A stretch of 64,000 bases of DNA from Pseudomonas thivervalensis (lineage in GTDB: Bacteria; Pseudomonadota; Gammaproteobacteria; Pseudomonadales; Pseudomonadaceae): positions 248,001-312,000 of the forward strand of contig NZ_LHVE01000001.1 of the NCBI RefSeq assembly GCF_001269655.1, in the 5' to 3' direction. Positions 31,184 to 40,725 of this stretch are shown piece by piece. Positions within the stretch are counted from its first letter, which is position 1. Every line of letters begins with the position of its first letter. The position numbers and the translations under genes are program-made. The notes beneath the pieces are model-generated. The model did not search any database. It was not told the origin of the DNA and saw only the letters and a program-made list of their open reading frames with translations.

Positions 31184-32707
31184 ATGTCCCAGGCTGAAAA
31201 AATCGTAATCACCGGCGCTCCGTTGCGCTGGCAGGACGTGGTCGCTGTCGCTCGCTTCGGCGCTGTGCTCGAGCTGTCGACCCAGACCTGGGCGCGGATC
31301 GACAATGCCCAGGCCATCGTCCAGCGCATCGTCGCCAGCGGCGAGCGCGCCTATGGCGTCAACACCGGCCTGGGCGCCTTGTGCAATGTCTCGCTCAAGG
31401 ACGAACAACTCAGCCAACTGTCGCGCAACACCCTGCTCAGCCATGCCTGTGGCGTCGGCCCGGTGCTTTCCGACGAGCAGACTCGGGCGATTCTCTGCGC
31501 CGCCATCCTCAATTACAGCCAGGGCAAATCCGGCATCCATCGCCGGGTGGTCGAGGCGTTGCTGGCATTGCTCAATCGCGGCATCACGCCACAAGTGCCG
31601 TCCCAGGGTTCGGTGGGTTACCTGACGCACATGGCCCACATCGGCATCGCGTTGCTGGGCGTTGGCCAGGTCAGCTATCGCGGGCAAATAGTCCCGGCGC
31701 AACAGGCCCTGGCCGCCGAAGGTTTGCAATCGGTGCAACTGGGGGCCAAGGACGGCTTGTGCCTGGTCAACGGCACGCCGTGCATGACCGGCCTGAGTTG
31801 CCTGGCCCTGGCCGATGCGACGCGGCTGATGCAATGGGCCGACGTGATCGGCGCCATGAGCTTCGAGGCCCAGCGCGGCCAGATCGCCGCGTTCGACGCC
31901 GACGTCATGGCCCTCAAGCCGCACCCGGGCATGCAGCAGGTTGGCGTGAATTTGCGGGCGCTGCTCGACGGCAGCGAAATCATCGCGTCGAGCCTGGGCA
32001 TTCGCACCCAGGACGCCTTGAGCATCCGCTCGATTCCGCAAGTGCACGGCGCCGCTCGCGACCAGCTAGCCCATGCCCGGCAACAGATCGAAACCGAACT
32101 CAACGCGGTCACCGATAACCCGCTGCTGCTGGGGACGCCGGAGAACTTCCGGGTCATGTCCCAGGCCAACCCCCACGGCCAGTCAGTGGCGTTGGCGGCG
32201 GACCTGTTGGCGATTGCCATGGCTGAGATCGGCTCCATCGCCGAGCGTCGCCTCGACCGTTTGATCAACCCTCACGTCAGCGGCCTGCCAGCCTTCCTGG
32301 TGGCCAGCCCCGGCGTGAACTCGGGGATGATGATCGTGCAATACGTCGCCGCGTCGCTGTGCGCGGAAAACAAGCAACTGGCGCAACCGGCGGTGCTGGA
32401 TAATTTCGTCACTTCCGGCTTGCAGGAAGATCACCTGAGCATGGGCACCAACGCGGCCCTGAAGCTGCACCGGGCGTTGGAAAACTGCACGCAAATCCTC
32501 GCCATCGAATACCTGCTGGCGGCCCAGGCCTTTGAATTTCTCAAGACGCAGCGCTTCGGCGCCGGCACCGACATCGCCTGGAAACTGCTGCGCGAGCGTG
32601 TTCCGGCCTACGACCAGGACCGCTGGCTGGCGCCGGACATCGCCAGTGCCGCCGGGCTGCTGAAAGACCCGAATGTGCTGCACAGCGTATTACCGAATTT
32701 GAACTGA
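31184..32707 (+). CDS. hutH1: HutH1: histidine ammonia-lyase paralogue lacking the MIO-forming Ala-Ser-Gly
   Basis: A 507-residue, full-length member of the HAL/PAL family. I prefer the start MSQAEKIVIT, with GAGG 6 bases before, over an ATG 12 bases upstream. Conserved parts include AYGVNTGLG (Tyr57), LLSHACGVG (His87), VNGTP, a Gln and Arg in QDALSIRSIPQ, and the Glu in GLQEDHLSMG. The MIO triad is absent: GSVG (142-145) is followed directly by YLTHMAHIG, where HutH2 has [15 protein letters not shown]. The Tyr of QDPYSLR is Leu and the Phe of GNFH is Pro. It is therefore unlikely to be a normal ammonia-lyase. The frame is intact and the codon use is like its neighbours, so it is not a decaying pseudogene. 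Confidence 0.85.
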   Translation: MSQAEKIVITGAPLRWQDVVAVARFGAVLELSTQTWARIDNAQAIVQRIVASGERAYGVNTGLGALCNVSLKDEQLSQLSRNTLLSHACGVGPVLSDEQTRAILCAAILNYSQGKSGIHRRVVEALLALLNRGITPQVPSQGSVGYLTHMAHIGIALLGVGQVSYRGQIVPAQQALAAEGLQSVQLGAKDGLCLVNGTPCMTGLSCLALADATRLMQWADVIGAMSFEAQRGQIAAFDADVMALKPHPGMQQVGVNLRALLDGSEIIASSLGIRTQDALSIRSIPQVHGAARDQLAHARQQIETELNAVTDNPLLLGTPENFRVMSQANPHGQSVALAADLLAIAMAEIGSIAERRLDRLINPHVSGLPAFLVASPGVNSGMMIVQYVAASLCAENKQLAQPAVLDNFVTSGLQEDHLSMGTNAALKLHRALENCTQILAIEYLLAAQAFEFLKTQRFGAGTDIAWKLLRERVPAYDQDRWLAPDIASAAGLLKDPNVLHSVLPNLN

Positions 32708-32835
32708 TCAAAATAGCGCCAGCGTGCCAAGGCACCTATAGCCCACAAGGCATCGCCAAAAAGCGAAGGTGACGGACAACGGAACATTCCGGAGCGACTG
32801 GCGGGTGAAAACAAAACTCTCAAAAGGAGCAATAC

Positions 32836-34368
32836 ATGACTGCCTTAAACCTGATTCCCGGCCAATTGAGCCTGGCTCAATTGCGTGACATCTATCAGCA
32901 ACCGGTCACCCTGAGCCTGGACGCCAGCGCGTCGGCACAGATCGAAGCCAGTGTTGCGTGCGTGGAGCAGATCCTCGCCGAGAATCGTACCGCCTACGGC
33001 ATCAACACCGGCTTCGGCCTGCTGGCCTCGACCCGCATCGCCAGCGAAGACCTGGAAAACCTGCAGCGCTCCCTGGTGCTGTCCCATGCCGCCGGCGTGG
33101 GCGAGCCGATCAGCGATGCGCTGGTACGGCTGGTCATGGTGCTCAAGGTCAACAGCCTGAGCCGAGGCTTTTCCGGCATCCGACGGCAGGTGATCGATGC
33201 GCTGATTGCGCTGATCAATGCCGAGGTCTACCCGCACATCCCGCTCAAGGGTTCGGTCGGTGCGTCCGGTGACTTGGCGCCGCTGGCCCACATGTCCCTG
33301 GTGCTGCTGGGCGAAGGCAAGGCCCGCTACAAGGGCGAATGGCTGCCGGCCGTCGACGCGCTGAAGGTCGCCGGTCTCGCGCCGCTGACCCTGGCCGCCA
33401 AGGAAGGCCTGGCGCTGCTCAACGGCACCCAGGTGTCCACCGCGTTTGCGCTGCGTGGCCTGTTCGAAGGTGAAGACCTGTTTGCCGGTGCCCTGGCCCT
33501 GGGGGGGCTTACAGTGGAAGCAGTGCTCGGTTCGCGCTCGCCATTCGATGCACGCATCCATGCCGCCCGTGGCCAGAAAGGCCAGATCGATGCCGCCGCG
33601 GCCTACCGCGATCTGCTGGGCGAGCGCAGCGAAGTCTCCGATTCGCACCAGAACTGCGACAAGGTCCAGGACCCGTACTCCCTGCGTTGCCAGCCGCAAG
33701 TGATGGGCGCCTGCCTGACCCAGTTCCGCCAGGCCGCCGAGGTGCTGGTGATAGAGGCCAACGCGGTGTCGGACAACCCGCTGGTGTTCGCCGCCGAGGG
33801 CGACGTGATTTCCGGCGGCAACTTCCACGCCGAACCGGTGGCGATGGCCGCCGACAACATGGCCCTGGCGATTGCCGAGATCGGCTCCCTGAGCGAGCGG
33901 CGCATTTCGTTGATGATGGACAAGCATATGTCGCAACTGCCGCCGTTCCTGGTGGCCAATGGCGGGGTGAACTCCGGCTTCATGATCGCCCAGGTCACTG
34001 CTGCCGCCCTGGCCAGTGAAAACAAGGCGCTGTCCCATCCCCATTCGGTGGACAGCCTGCCGACTTCGGCCAACCAGGAAGACCACGTCTCCATGGCCCC
34101 GGCCGCCGGTAAGCGCCTGTGGGAAATGGCCGAGAACACCCGCGGGATCCTGGCGGTGGAATGGCTCGCGGCGTGCCAGGGGCTGGACCTGCGCGGGGGT
34201 TTGAAGACCTCCGTCAAACTGGAACAGGCCCGGGCGCTGCTGCGTGCAGAGGTGCCGTTCTATGAGAAAGACCGGTTCTTTGCCCCGGACATCAATGCGG
34301 CCAGTGAATTGCTGGCGAGTCGGTGCCTGAACGAATTGGTCACGGCGCAGTTGTTGCCGAGCCTTTAA
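32836..34368 (+). CDS. hutH2: Histidine ammonia-lyase HutH2 (catalytically complete copy)
   Basis: It deaminates L-histidine to trans-urocanate. The 510-residue protein has the MIO triad Ala143-Ser144-Gly145 in [16 protein letters not shown]. It also has [46 protein letters not shown] and NQEDHVSM, so every known catalytic segment is intact. The ribosome site is AAAAGGAG. Only 128 bases separate it from hutH1: the hutTh histidine permease gene found between the two hutH copies in SBW25 is not here. Confidence 0.97.
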   Translation: MTALNLIPGQLSLAQLRDIYQQPVTLSLDASASAQIEASVACVEQILAENRTAYGINTGFGLLASTRIASEDLENLQRSLVLSHAAGVGEPISDALVRLVMVLKVNSLSRGFSGIRRQVIDALIALINAEVYPHIPLKGSVGASGDLAPLAHMSLVLLGEGKARYKGEWLPAVDALKVAGLAPLTLAAKEGLALLNGTQVSTAFALRGLFEGEDLFAGALALGGLTVEAVLGSRSPFDARIHAARGQKGQIDAAAAYRDLLGERSEVSDSHQNCDKVQDPYSLRCQPQVMGACLTQFRQAAEVLVIEANAVSDNPLVFAAEGDVISGGNFHAEPVAMAADNMALAIAEIGSLSERRISLMMDKHMSQLPPFLVANGGVNSGFMIAQVTAAALASENKALSHPHSVDSLPTSANQEDHVSMAPAAGKRLWEMAENTRGILAVEWLAACQGLDLRGGLKTSVKLEQARALLRAEVPFYEKDRFFAPDINAASELLASRCLNELVTAQLLPSL

Positions 34369-34389
34369 CTGCTGAAGAGCGTGCACCCT

Positions 34390-34499
34390 GTAGGAGCTGC
34401 CGAAGGCTGCGATCTTTTGACCTTGATCTGTTGTGCGTTCGCTCACGACTCAATTGTCTGGGGAAAGATCGCAGCCTCGTTGCACTCGGCAGCTCCTAC
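34390..34499. repeat. REP pair, family B
   Basis: GTAGGAGCTGCCGAAGGCTG at 34390 with its inverted partner ending GGCAGCTCCTAC at 34499, in the gap between hutH2 and hutI. Confidence 0.85.
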
Positions 34500-34534
34500 G
34501 TGTGCGCTTGTCATTAATCTACGGAGGCATCGGG

Positions 34535-35737
34535 ATGAAAACCCTCTGGCAAAACTGCCACGCCGCCACCATGGCCCAGGGCGTCTACTCGATCATCGAA
34601 GACGCCGCCATCGTCACCCAGGGCGAGCACATTCAATGGATCGGCCCGCGTGCCGAATTGCCGACGGGCGACTACCCGGCGGTCAACGACCTCAAGGGCG
34701 CCTGGGTCACGCCGGGGCTGATCGACTGCCACACCCACACGGTGTTCGGCGGCAACCGCAGCGGTGAATTCGAACAGCGCCTGCAAGGCGTCAGCTACGC
34801 CGAGATCGCCGCAGCCGGTGGCGGCATCGCCAGCACGGTGCGCGCCACCCGCGCCGCCACTGAGGACGAACTGTTCGCCAGCGCCGCCAAACGCCTGAAA
34901 AGCCTGATACGCGACGGCGTGACCACGGTGGAAATCAAGTCCGGCTACGGCCTGGACCTGGCAAGCGAGCGCAAGATCCTGCGGGTCATCCGTCGCCTAG
35001 GTGATGCATTGCCGGTCAGCGTACGCAGCACCTGTCTGGCGGCCCACGCCTTGCCGCCGGAGTACAAGGATCGCGCCGATGACTACATCGAGCACATCTG
35101 CTCCGAGATGCTGCCGGCCCTGGCGGCCGAGGGGCTGGTGGATGCGGTGGATGCCTTTTGCGAATACCTGGCGTTTTCCCCGGCGCAGGTCGAGCGGGTG
35201 TTCATCACCGCGCAACAACTGGGCCTGCCAGTGAAGCTGCACGCTGAACAATTGTCATCGTTGCACGGCTCCAGCCTGGCGGCGCGTTACCAGGCGCTGT
35301 CGGCCGATCACTTGGAATTCATGACCGAGGACGACGCCAAGGCCATGGCCGCCTCCGGCACCGTGGCGGTATTGCTGCCGGGAGCGTTTTATTTCCTGCG
35401 CGAAACCCAGCTGCCGCCCATGGACGCCCTGCGCAAGCACGGGGTGAAAATCGCCGTGGCCAGCGACCTCAACCCCGGCACCTCGCCGGCGTTGTCGTTG
35501 CGCCTGATGTTGAACATGGCCTGTACCTGTTTCCGCATGACCCCGGAAGAAGCCCTGGCAGGGGCGACGCTTCATGCGGCCCAGGCCTTGGGCATGGCTC
35601 ACACCCACGGTTCGCTGGAAGTCGGCAAGGTCGCGGATTTTGTTGCCTGGCACATCGATCGTCCGGCCGACCTGGCGTACTGGCTCGGTGGCGATCTGGA
35701 AAAACGCGTCGTGCGTCACGGCGTGGAAATCGATTGA
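34535..35737 (+). CDS. hutI: Imidazolonepropionase
   Basis: It hydrolyses imidazolone propionate to N-formimino-L-glutamate. The start [16 protein letters not shown] follows GGAGGCATCGGG and gives 400 residues, the family length; an upstream in-frame start would lie in the REP. This metal-dependent amidohydrolase has [10 protein letters not shown] near residue 70 and further ligands in [16 protein letters not shown] and SDLNPGTSP. It overlaps the region just upstream of hutG. Confidence 0.96.
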   Translation: MKTLWQNCHAATMAQGVYSIIEDAAIVTQGEHIQWIGPRAELPTGDYPAVNDLKGAWVTPGLIDCHTHTVFGGNRSGEFEQRLQGVSYAEIAAAGGGIASTVRATRAATEDELFASAAKRLKSLIRDGVTTVEIKSGYGLDLASERKILRVIRRLGDALPVSVRSTCLAAHALPPEYKDRADDYIEHICSEMLPALAAEGLVDAVDAFCEYLAFSPAQVERVFITAQQLGLPVKLHAEQLSSLHGSSLAARYQALSADHLEFMTEDDAKAMAASGTVAVLLPGAFYFLRETQLPPMDALRKHGVKIAVASDLNPGTSPALSLRLMLNMACTCFRMTPEEALAGATLHAAQALGMAHTHGSLEVGKVADFVAWHIDRPADLAYWLGGDLEKRVVRHGVEID

Positions 35738-35748
35738 GGAGAACGGTT

Positions 35749-36552
35749 GTGGAGAAGGTCCTGAATTTCAAGCAAGGGCGCGTGCCGCTGTTGATCAGCA
35801 TGCCCCATGCCGGCCTGCGCCTGACCCCGGCGGTACAGGCCGGGTTGATCCCCGAAGCCCAGAGCCTGCCGGACACCGACTGGCACATTCCCCAGCTCTA
35901 TGAGTTTGCCGCCGAGCTGGGCGCCAGCACCCTGGCCGCGGAGTACTCGCGGTTCGTCGTCGACCTGAATCGCCCCGCCGATGACAAGCCGATGTACGTC
36001 GGCGCCACCACCGGTTTGTACCCGGCGACGCTGTTCGACGGCGTGCCGTTGTTTCGCGAAGGGCTGGAGCCGTCGGCCGAGGAGCGGGCGACGTATCTGC
36101 AACAGGTCTGGCTGCCGTACCACCAGGCGCTGCAGCAGGAACTGGCGCGGCTCAAGGCCGAGTTTGGCTATGCCTTGCTGTTCGATGCCCACTCGATCCG
36201 TTCGGTGATCCCGCACCTGTTCGACGGCAAGCTGCCGGATTTCAATCTGGGCACGTTCAACGGCGCCAGTTGCGACCCGACCCTGGCCAGCCAGCTCGAA
36301 GCCATCTGCGCCCGCCACGGCCAGTTCACCCATGTGCTCAACGGGCGTTTCAAAGGCGGACACATCACGCGGCACTACGGCAACCCGGCCCAGGACATCC
36401 ACGCGGTGCAACTGGAACTGTGCCAGAGCACCTATATGGAAGAGTTCGAACCGTTCAACTATCGCCCGGATCTGGCGGCGCCGACCCAAGTGGTGCTCAG
36501 GGAGTTGCTGGAAGGTTTCCTGGCGTGGGGGAAGCAGGCTTACAAGCACTGA
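35749..36552 (+). CDS. hutG: N-formylglutamate deformylase
   Basis: The final step of the HutF-HutG route: N-formylglutamate to glutamate and formate. I chose GTG 35749 because GAGGAG lies just before it; a TTG 15 bases upstream is possible. The 267-residue protein shows LLISMPHAGLRL, FVVDLNRPADD, FDAHSIRSVIP and GGHITRHYG, the metal-binding signatures of the family. It is the last gene of the hut operon. Confidence 0.95.
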   Translation: MEKVLNFKQGRVPLLISMPHAGLRLTPAVQAGLIPEAQSLPDTDWHIPQLYEFAAELGASTLAAEYSRFVVDLNRPADDKPMYVGATTGLYPATLFDGVPLFREGLEPSAEERATYLQQVWLPYHQALQQELARLKAEFGYALLFDAHSIRSVIPHLFDGKLPDFNLGTFNGASCDPTLASQLEAICARHGQFTHVLNGRFKGGHITRHYGNPAQDIHAVQLELCQSTYMEEFEPFNYRPDLAAPTQVVLRELLEGFLAWGKQAYKH

Positions 36553-36572
36553 TCTGCAGTGAGGCGCTTTTT

Positions 36573-36665
36573 GTGGCGAGGGAGCTTGCTCCCGCTTGAG
36601 TGCGCAGCGCTCACAAGATTCTCGGGGCGGCTTCGCCACCCAGCGGGAGCAAGCTCCCTCGCCAC
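36573..36665. repeat. REP pair, family C
   Basis: GTGGCGAGGGAGCTTGCTCC at 36573 and its inverted copy ending at 36665, after hutG. The rest of the 282-base gap to the next gene shows no other recognisable feature. Confidence 0.85.
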
Positions 36666-36834
36666 AACTGCATCCATGCCTTTTTAACTATATTCATGCC
36701 TCTCCACCTGTCGCCACCGTGCAAAACCGCGTCGCCACAGTTCATCTTCAGCCCCTCGGCGCTGCGTAATGTTTCGGTCACGGTGCAGCAAGACACCGAC
36801 CTACAATAATCCGCTGCCGCACGAGACCTCCCCG

Positions 36835-37782
36835 ATGAAAAGACTGTTCAAACGCTGTCTGTCGATCCTCTGCGGTACCGTCATCTTGAGCGGCGGGGCG
36901 ATGGCTGCCGAGCCTGCGTCCTGCCAGACCGTGCGCATGGGCGTGGTCAACTGGACCGACGTGATCGCCACCAGTGGCATGGCCGATGTGCTGCTCACCG
37001 GCCTGGGCTACGAAAGCAAGCAGACCAGCGCCGTGCAACAGATCATCTTCGCCGGCATCCGCGACAAGCGGCTCGACATCTTCCTGGGCTATTGGAAACC
37101 GGCGATGGACAAGAACATCGCCCCGTTCCTGGCGGCCAACCAGGTGAAGGTCCTGGACAAACCCAGCCTGGCCGACGCCCAGGCCACCCTGGCCGTTCCA
37201 GACTATGTGGCGGCAGCGGGGCTCAAGACCTTTGCCGACATTGCCCGGTTCAAGGACCAGCTCGGCGCCAAGATCTACGGCATTGAGCCGGGCAGCGGCG
37301 CCAACACCACCATCAAGACCTTGATTGAAACCAACCACTTCGGCCTCAAGGATTTCAAACTGATCGAATCCGGTGAAGCGGGCATGCTCGCCGCGGTGCA
37401 ACGGGCAGTGAATCGCAAGGAGTTCGTGGTCTTCGTCGGCTGGACCCCGCACCCGATGAACATCAACATGAACGTCACCTACCTGACCGGCAGCGAAGAC
37501 GTTTATGGCCCGAACGAAGGCGCCGCGACTGTCTCCACGGTGACCGCGCCGGACTACGCCCAGCGTTGTCCAAATGTGAACCGGCTCTTGGAGAACCTCA
37601 CCTTCACCGCCGCCCAGGAGAGCCAACTGATGGTGCCGATCATGGAGCGCAAGACACCCCAGGACGTCGCCCGGCAATGGCTGCGCGAGCATCCCGAGGA
37701 CCTGCAGCGCTGGCTGGCTGGCGTCACGAGCTTCGATGGCAAGGATGGCGTGGCGGCGGTGCAGGCCAGCCTCAAGAACTGA
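36835..37782 (+). CDS. Periplasmic choline-type ABC substrate-binding protein
   Basis: A 315-residue exported protein (signal peptide ending GGAMAAEPAS) of the OpuAC/ChoX family. Aromatic residues expected to form the quaternary-ammonium box of ChoX are visible: Trp and Asp in GVVNWTDVI, Trp in LGYWKPAM, Tyr in VPDYVAAAG and Trp in FVGWTPHPM. Two Cys (ASCQTV, YAQRCPN) may form the known disulfide. No permease or ATPase gene is adjacent, so it may serve a transporter encoded elsewhere. Choline or a related compound is the probable ligand. Confidence 0.85.
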   Translation: MKRLFKRCLSILCGTVILSGGAMAAEPASCQTVRMGVVNWTDVIATSGMADVLLTGLGYESKQTSAVQQIIFAGIRDKRLDIFLGYWKPAMDKNIAPFLAANQVKVLDKPSLADAQATLAVPDYVAAAGLKTFADIARFKDQLGAKIYGIEPGSGANTTIKTLIETNHFGLKDFKLIESGEAGMLAAVQRAVNRKEFVVFVGWTPHPMNINMNVTYLTGSEDVYGPNEGAATVSTVTAPDYAQRCPNVNRLLENLTFTAAQESQLMVPIMERKTPQDVARQWLREHPEDLQRWLAGVTSFDGKDGVAAVQASLKN

Positions 37783-37809
37783 CACGGTATCAAGGACAGC
37801 GATAATCCC

Positions 37810-37900
37810 GTGGCGAGGGAGCTTGCTCCCGCTGGGCTGCGAAGAAGCCCTAAAAAAAAGCGGGCGCTGCGCACCCGAGCGGGAGCAAGCTCCCTCGCCA
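37810..37900. repeat. REP pair, family C
   Basis: Forward GTGGCGAGGGAGCTTGCTCC at 37810 and an inverted copy running to 37900. The loop between them contains an A8 run. Confidence 0.82.
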
Positions 37901-37943
37901 TAAAAGCCATAAAAGCCATAAAAGCCACAAAAGCCACAAAAGC
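37899..37943. repeat. Five tandem 9-bp repeats
   Basis: Three CATAAAAGC units followed by two CACAAAAGC units, immediately abutting the end of a REP element and 40 bases upstream of the esterase start. Its copy number could vary by slippage. Confidence 0.9.
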
Positions 37944-37982
37944 GGCTGAGCCACATCCTCCTTCGACGCATGGCAACCCAAG

Positions 37983-38894
37983 ATGGCCTACCCACTCTCC
38001 CAGGCAATGTCCGCCTTCATCGACAAAACCCTGAGCTTCACCGCCCCGGACGACAGCCTTGAAGGCTCGCGCCAGGCCTATAGTCAGATGTGCCGGGCGT
38101 TCACTCCGCCGTGTCCGCCGACGCTGGCCCTCGAGGATTTCGAGCTGGCCGGCGTGGCTGTGCGGGCCTATTACCCGCAGCGTGCGGCACCGCTCGCTGG
38201 CTGGCCGTGCTTGCTTTATCTGCACGGTGGCGGTTGGGTGGTGGGGGGCCTGGACTCCCATGACTTCATCTGCATGGAACTGGCGACTGAGCTGGGCGCG
38301 CTGGTGGTGGCCGTGGATTACCGGTTGGCCCCGGAGCATCCGTTTCCGGCCGGTTTTGACGATTGCCTCGCAGTGTGGCATCACTTGGCGGACGCTCCGT
38401 TTGCCATCGACCCCCGCCGCCGACTGGTGATCGGTGACAGTGCCGGCGGCAATCTTGCCGCTGCGTTGTGCCTGGCCTTGCGCGATGCCGGGCAACCGTT
38501 GCCCCTGGCCCAGGTGTTGATCTATCCGGCGCTCGGTGGTCCCGCCGATTTGCTGTCGCGTCATGAATGCTCCGATGCCCCGCTCCTGAGCAGCCGCGAT
38601 CTGGAGCGTTATGAGGCGCTGTACCTGGCGGGCGCTCGGCCCTCGCCTTATGCGATGCCGCTACTCGCGGACGACCTGAGCGGCGTGCCGCCAGCGCTGG
38701 TTGCCGTAGCCCAATGGGATCCTTTGCGCGACGACGGCGCCCTTTATAGCGAGCGGCTTAACGCCGCAGGAGTGGACGCCGCGCTGTATGTCGGCCAAGG
38801 GTTGGTCCACGGTTGTCTGCGTGGCCGGGGCCAGGTGCCGGAGGTCGATCAGCTGTATCGCATGCTGCTGGGGTTCCTGGCTGACATGCTTTGA
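37983..38894 (+). CDS. Alpha/beta hydrolase, hormone-sensitive-lipase-type esterase
   Basis: A 303-residue cytoplasmic hydrolase. The oxyanion motif HGGGW (YLHGGGWVVGGL) and nucleophile elbow GDSAGG (Ser) are clear. The acid is probably Asp in AQWDPLRDDG and the base His in GLVHGCLRG, the arrangement of the HSL (family IV) esterases. The substrate is unknown, and the start region has a weak ribosome site. Confidence 0.88.
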   Translation: MAYPLSQAMSAFIDKTLSFTAPDDSLEGSRQAYSQMCRAFTPPCPPTLALEDFELAGVAVRAYYPQRAAPLAGWPCLLYLHGGGWVVGGLDSHDFICMELATELGALVVAVDYRLAPEHPFPAGFDDCLAVWHHLADAPFAIDPRRRLVIGDSAGGNLAAALCLALRDAGQPLPLAQVLIYPALGGPADLLSRHECSDAPLLSSRDLERYEALYLAGARPSPYAMPLLADDLSGVPPALVAVAQWDPLRDDGALYSERLNAAGVDAALYVGQGLVHGCLRGRGQVPEVDQLYRMLLGFLADML

Positions 38895-38999
38895 CTGCGC
38901 AGGGGGCATGCTCATTGAGGTGATTCGGGTTTATGATGCCGGACGGCAGACTAAATAGAAGTCCCCACAGGGATGACTCGACCCCTTACGGAGCGCGCA

Positions 39000-39971
39000 A
39001 TGCAGACTTTGTACCCGCAGATCAAACCCCATGCCCGGCACGATCTGGCTGTCGATGACACCCACACCCTCTATGTCGATGAAAGCGGTTCCCCGGAAGG
39101 CCTGCCGGTGGTGTTCATTCACGGCGGCCCGGGTGCCGGCTGCGATGCGCAGAGCCGCCGCTACTTCGATCCGAACCTGTACCGCATCGTCACCTTCGAC
39201 CAGCGCGGTTGCGGTCGCTCCACCCCCCACGCCAGCCTGGAAAACAACACCACCTGGGATCTGGTCGAAGACCTGGAGCGCATCCGCAAGCACCTGGGCA
39301 TCGAGAAATGGGTGTTGTTCGGCGGCTCCTGGGGCTCGACCCTGGCCCTGGCCTACGCCCAGACCCATCCGGAGCGGGTGCATGGCCTGATCCTGCGTGG
39401 GATCTTTCTCTGCCGTCCGCAGGAAATCGAGTGGTTCTACCAGGCCGGCGCCAGTCGCCTGTTTCCCGACTACTGGCAGGACTACATCGCACCGATCCCG
39501 TTGGACGAGCGCGACGACCTGCTCAGCGCTTTCCACAAGCGCCTGACCGGCAACGACCAGATCGCCCAGATGCACGCGGCCAAGGCCTGGTCCACCTGGG
39601 AAGGTCGTACCGCGACCCTGCGTCCGAACCCGCTGGTGGTCGATCGCTTCTCCGAGCCGCAGCGGGCGCTGTCGATTGCCCGGATCGAATGCCACTACTT
39701 CACCAACAACGCTTTCCTCGAGCCCAACCAGTTGATTCGCGACATGGGCAAGATCGCCCATTTGCCGGGCGTCATCGTGCACGGCCGCTACGACGTCATC
39801 TGCCCGTTGGACAACGCCTGGGAGCTGCATCAGAACTGGCCCAACAGCGAGCTGCAGGTGATCCGCGACGCCGGACACGCCGCTTCGGAGCCGGGGATTA
39901 CCGATGCACTGGTGCGCGCCGCCGCGCAAATGGCCCGGCGCCTGCTCGACCTGCCGCCCGAAGAAGCATGA
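39000..39971 (+). CDS. pip: Proline iminopeptidase
   Basis: A peptidase of family S33 that releases N-terminal proline. The start [16 protein letters not shown] (GGAG 7 bases before) gives 323 residues, matching the family; an ATG 27 bases upstream is less supported. Signatures are [22 protein letters not shown], the nucleophile [10 protein letters not shown], Asp in GRYDVICPL and His in AGHAASEPG. It overlaps dtd by 4 bases. Confidence 0.95.
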   Translation: MQTLYPQIKPHARHDLAVDDTHTLYVDESGSPEGLPVVFIHGGPGAGCDAQSRRYFDPNLYRIVTFDQRGCGRSTPHASLENNTTWDLVEDLERIRKHLGIEKWVLFGGSWGSTLALAYAQTHPERVHGLILRGIFLCRPQEIEWFYQAGASRLFPDYWQDYIAPIPLDERDDLLSAFHKRLTGNDQIAQMHAAKAWSTWEGRTATLRPNPLVVDRFSEPQRALSIARIECHYFTNNAFLEPNQLIRDMGKIAHLPGVIVHGRYDVICPLDNAWELHQNWPNSELQVIRDAGHAASEPGITDALVRAAAQMARRLLDLPPEEA

Positions 39972-40405
39972 AGGGGCTGTTGCAACGCGTGCGCGGCGCC
40001 CGGGTCGAAGTGGCAGGCGAGATCGTCGGGGCCGTGGACCAGGGCTTGCTGGTGCTGGTGGCCGTCGAGCCGGGGGATACCCGGGCCAGCGCCGACAAAC
40101 TCCTGCACAAGCTGCTTAACTATCGCGTGTTCAGCGACGCCGAGGGCAAGATGAACCTGTCCCTGGTGGATGTCGGTGGTGGGTTGCTGCTGGTGTCGCA
40201 GTTCACCCTGGCGGCGGACACCAAAAGCGGTCTGCGCCCGAGTTTTTCCACGGCCGCGCCTCCGGCCCTGGGCGAAGAGCTGTTCAACTATTTACTGACC
40301 CAGGCGAAACAGGTGCATGGCACTGTGGCATCAGGTAGATTCGGCGCCGACATGCAGGTTCATCTGGTCAATGATGGCCCGGTAACCTTCCTGTTACAGT
40401 CCTGA
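39968..40405 (+). CDS. dtd: D-aminoacyl-tRNA deacylase
   Basis: It removes D-amino acids (and glycine mischarged on tRNA-Ala) from tRNA. The 145-residue protein has both active-site motifs: [17 protein letters not shown] and the Gly-cisPro motif [10 protein letters not shown]. The ATG overlaps the pip stop (ATGA), so the genes are coupled. In the 320 bases after it I see no gene or terminator, only the opgG leader. Confidence 0.96.
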   Translation: MKGLLQRVRGARVEVAGEIVGAVDQGLLVLVAVEPGDTRASADKLLHKLLNYRVFSDAEGKMNLSLVDVGGGLLLVSQFTLAADTKSGLRPSFSTAAPPALGEELFNYLLTQAKQVHGTVASGRFGADMQVHLVNDGPVTFLLQS

Positions 40406-40725
40406 AAGCGTTTGAAACATCTTTTCGGTTCTGTTTCGAGGCTAAACAGGGAGTTTTCTCGATAAATACTTTGCTACCCCTGATGCGTTGTCACGCGGGC
40501 TACTAGATAATCGCGCGCTACGGGGGATCAGCGTTCGCTGGTCCATTTGACTTAGGTAGAGACTTGTCCTGAACCGTTTGGGGAATCATTTTGCCCCGTC
40601 GGAGTCGGAACAATGCTCGCCAACTTGGCAAGAGTGGTCCGCAGGAACGGTTTTTCAGCGCCGTTACCGTGCAGATACTTTATCTGGCCGTTGGTTTTTT
40701 GATCAGTTTTCGGCGAGGGTTGCTC

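Noticed and set aside
31184..32707. HutH1 as a pseudogene
   Set aside because: The frame is full length without frameshift or stop, the ribosome site is good, and other active-site segments are conserved. A precise in-frame triad loss fits a changed function better than decay.
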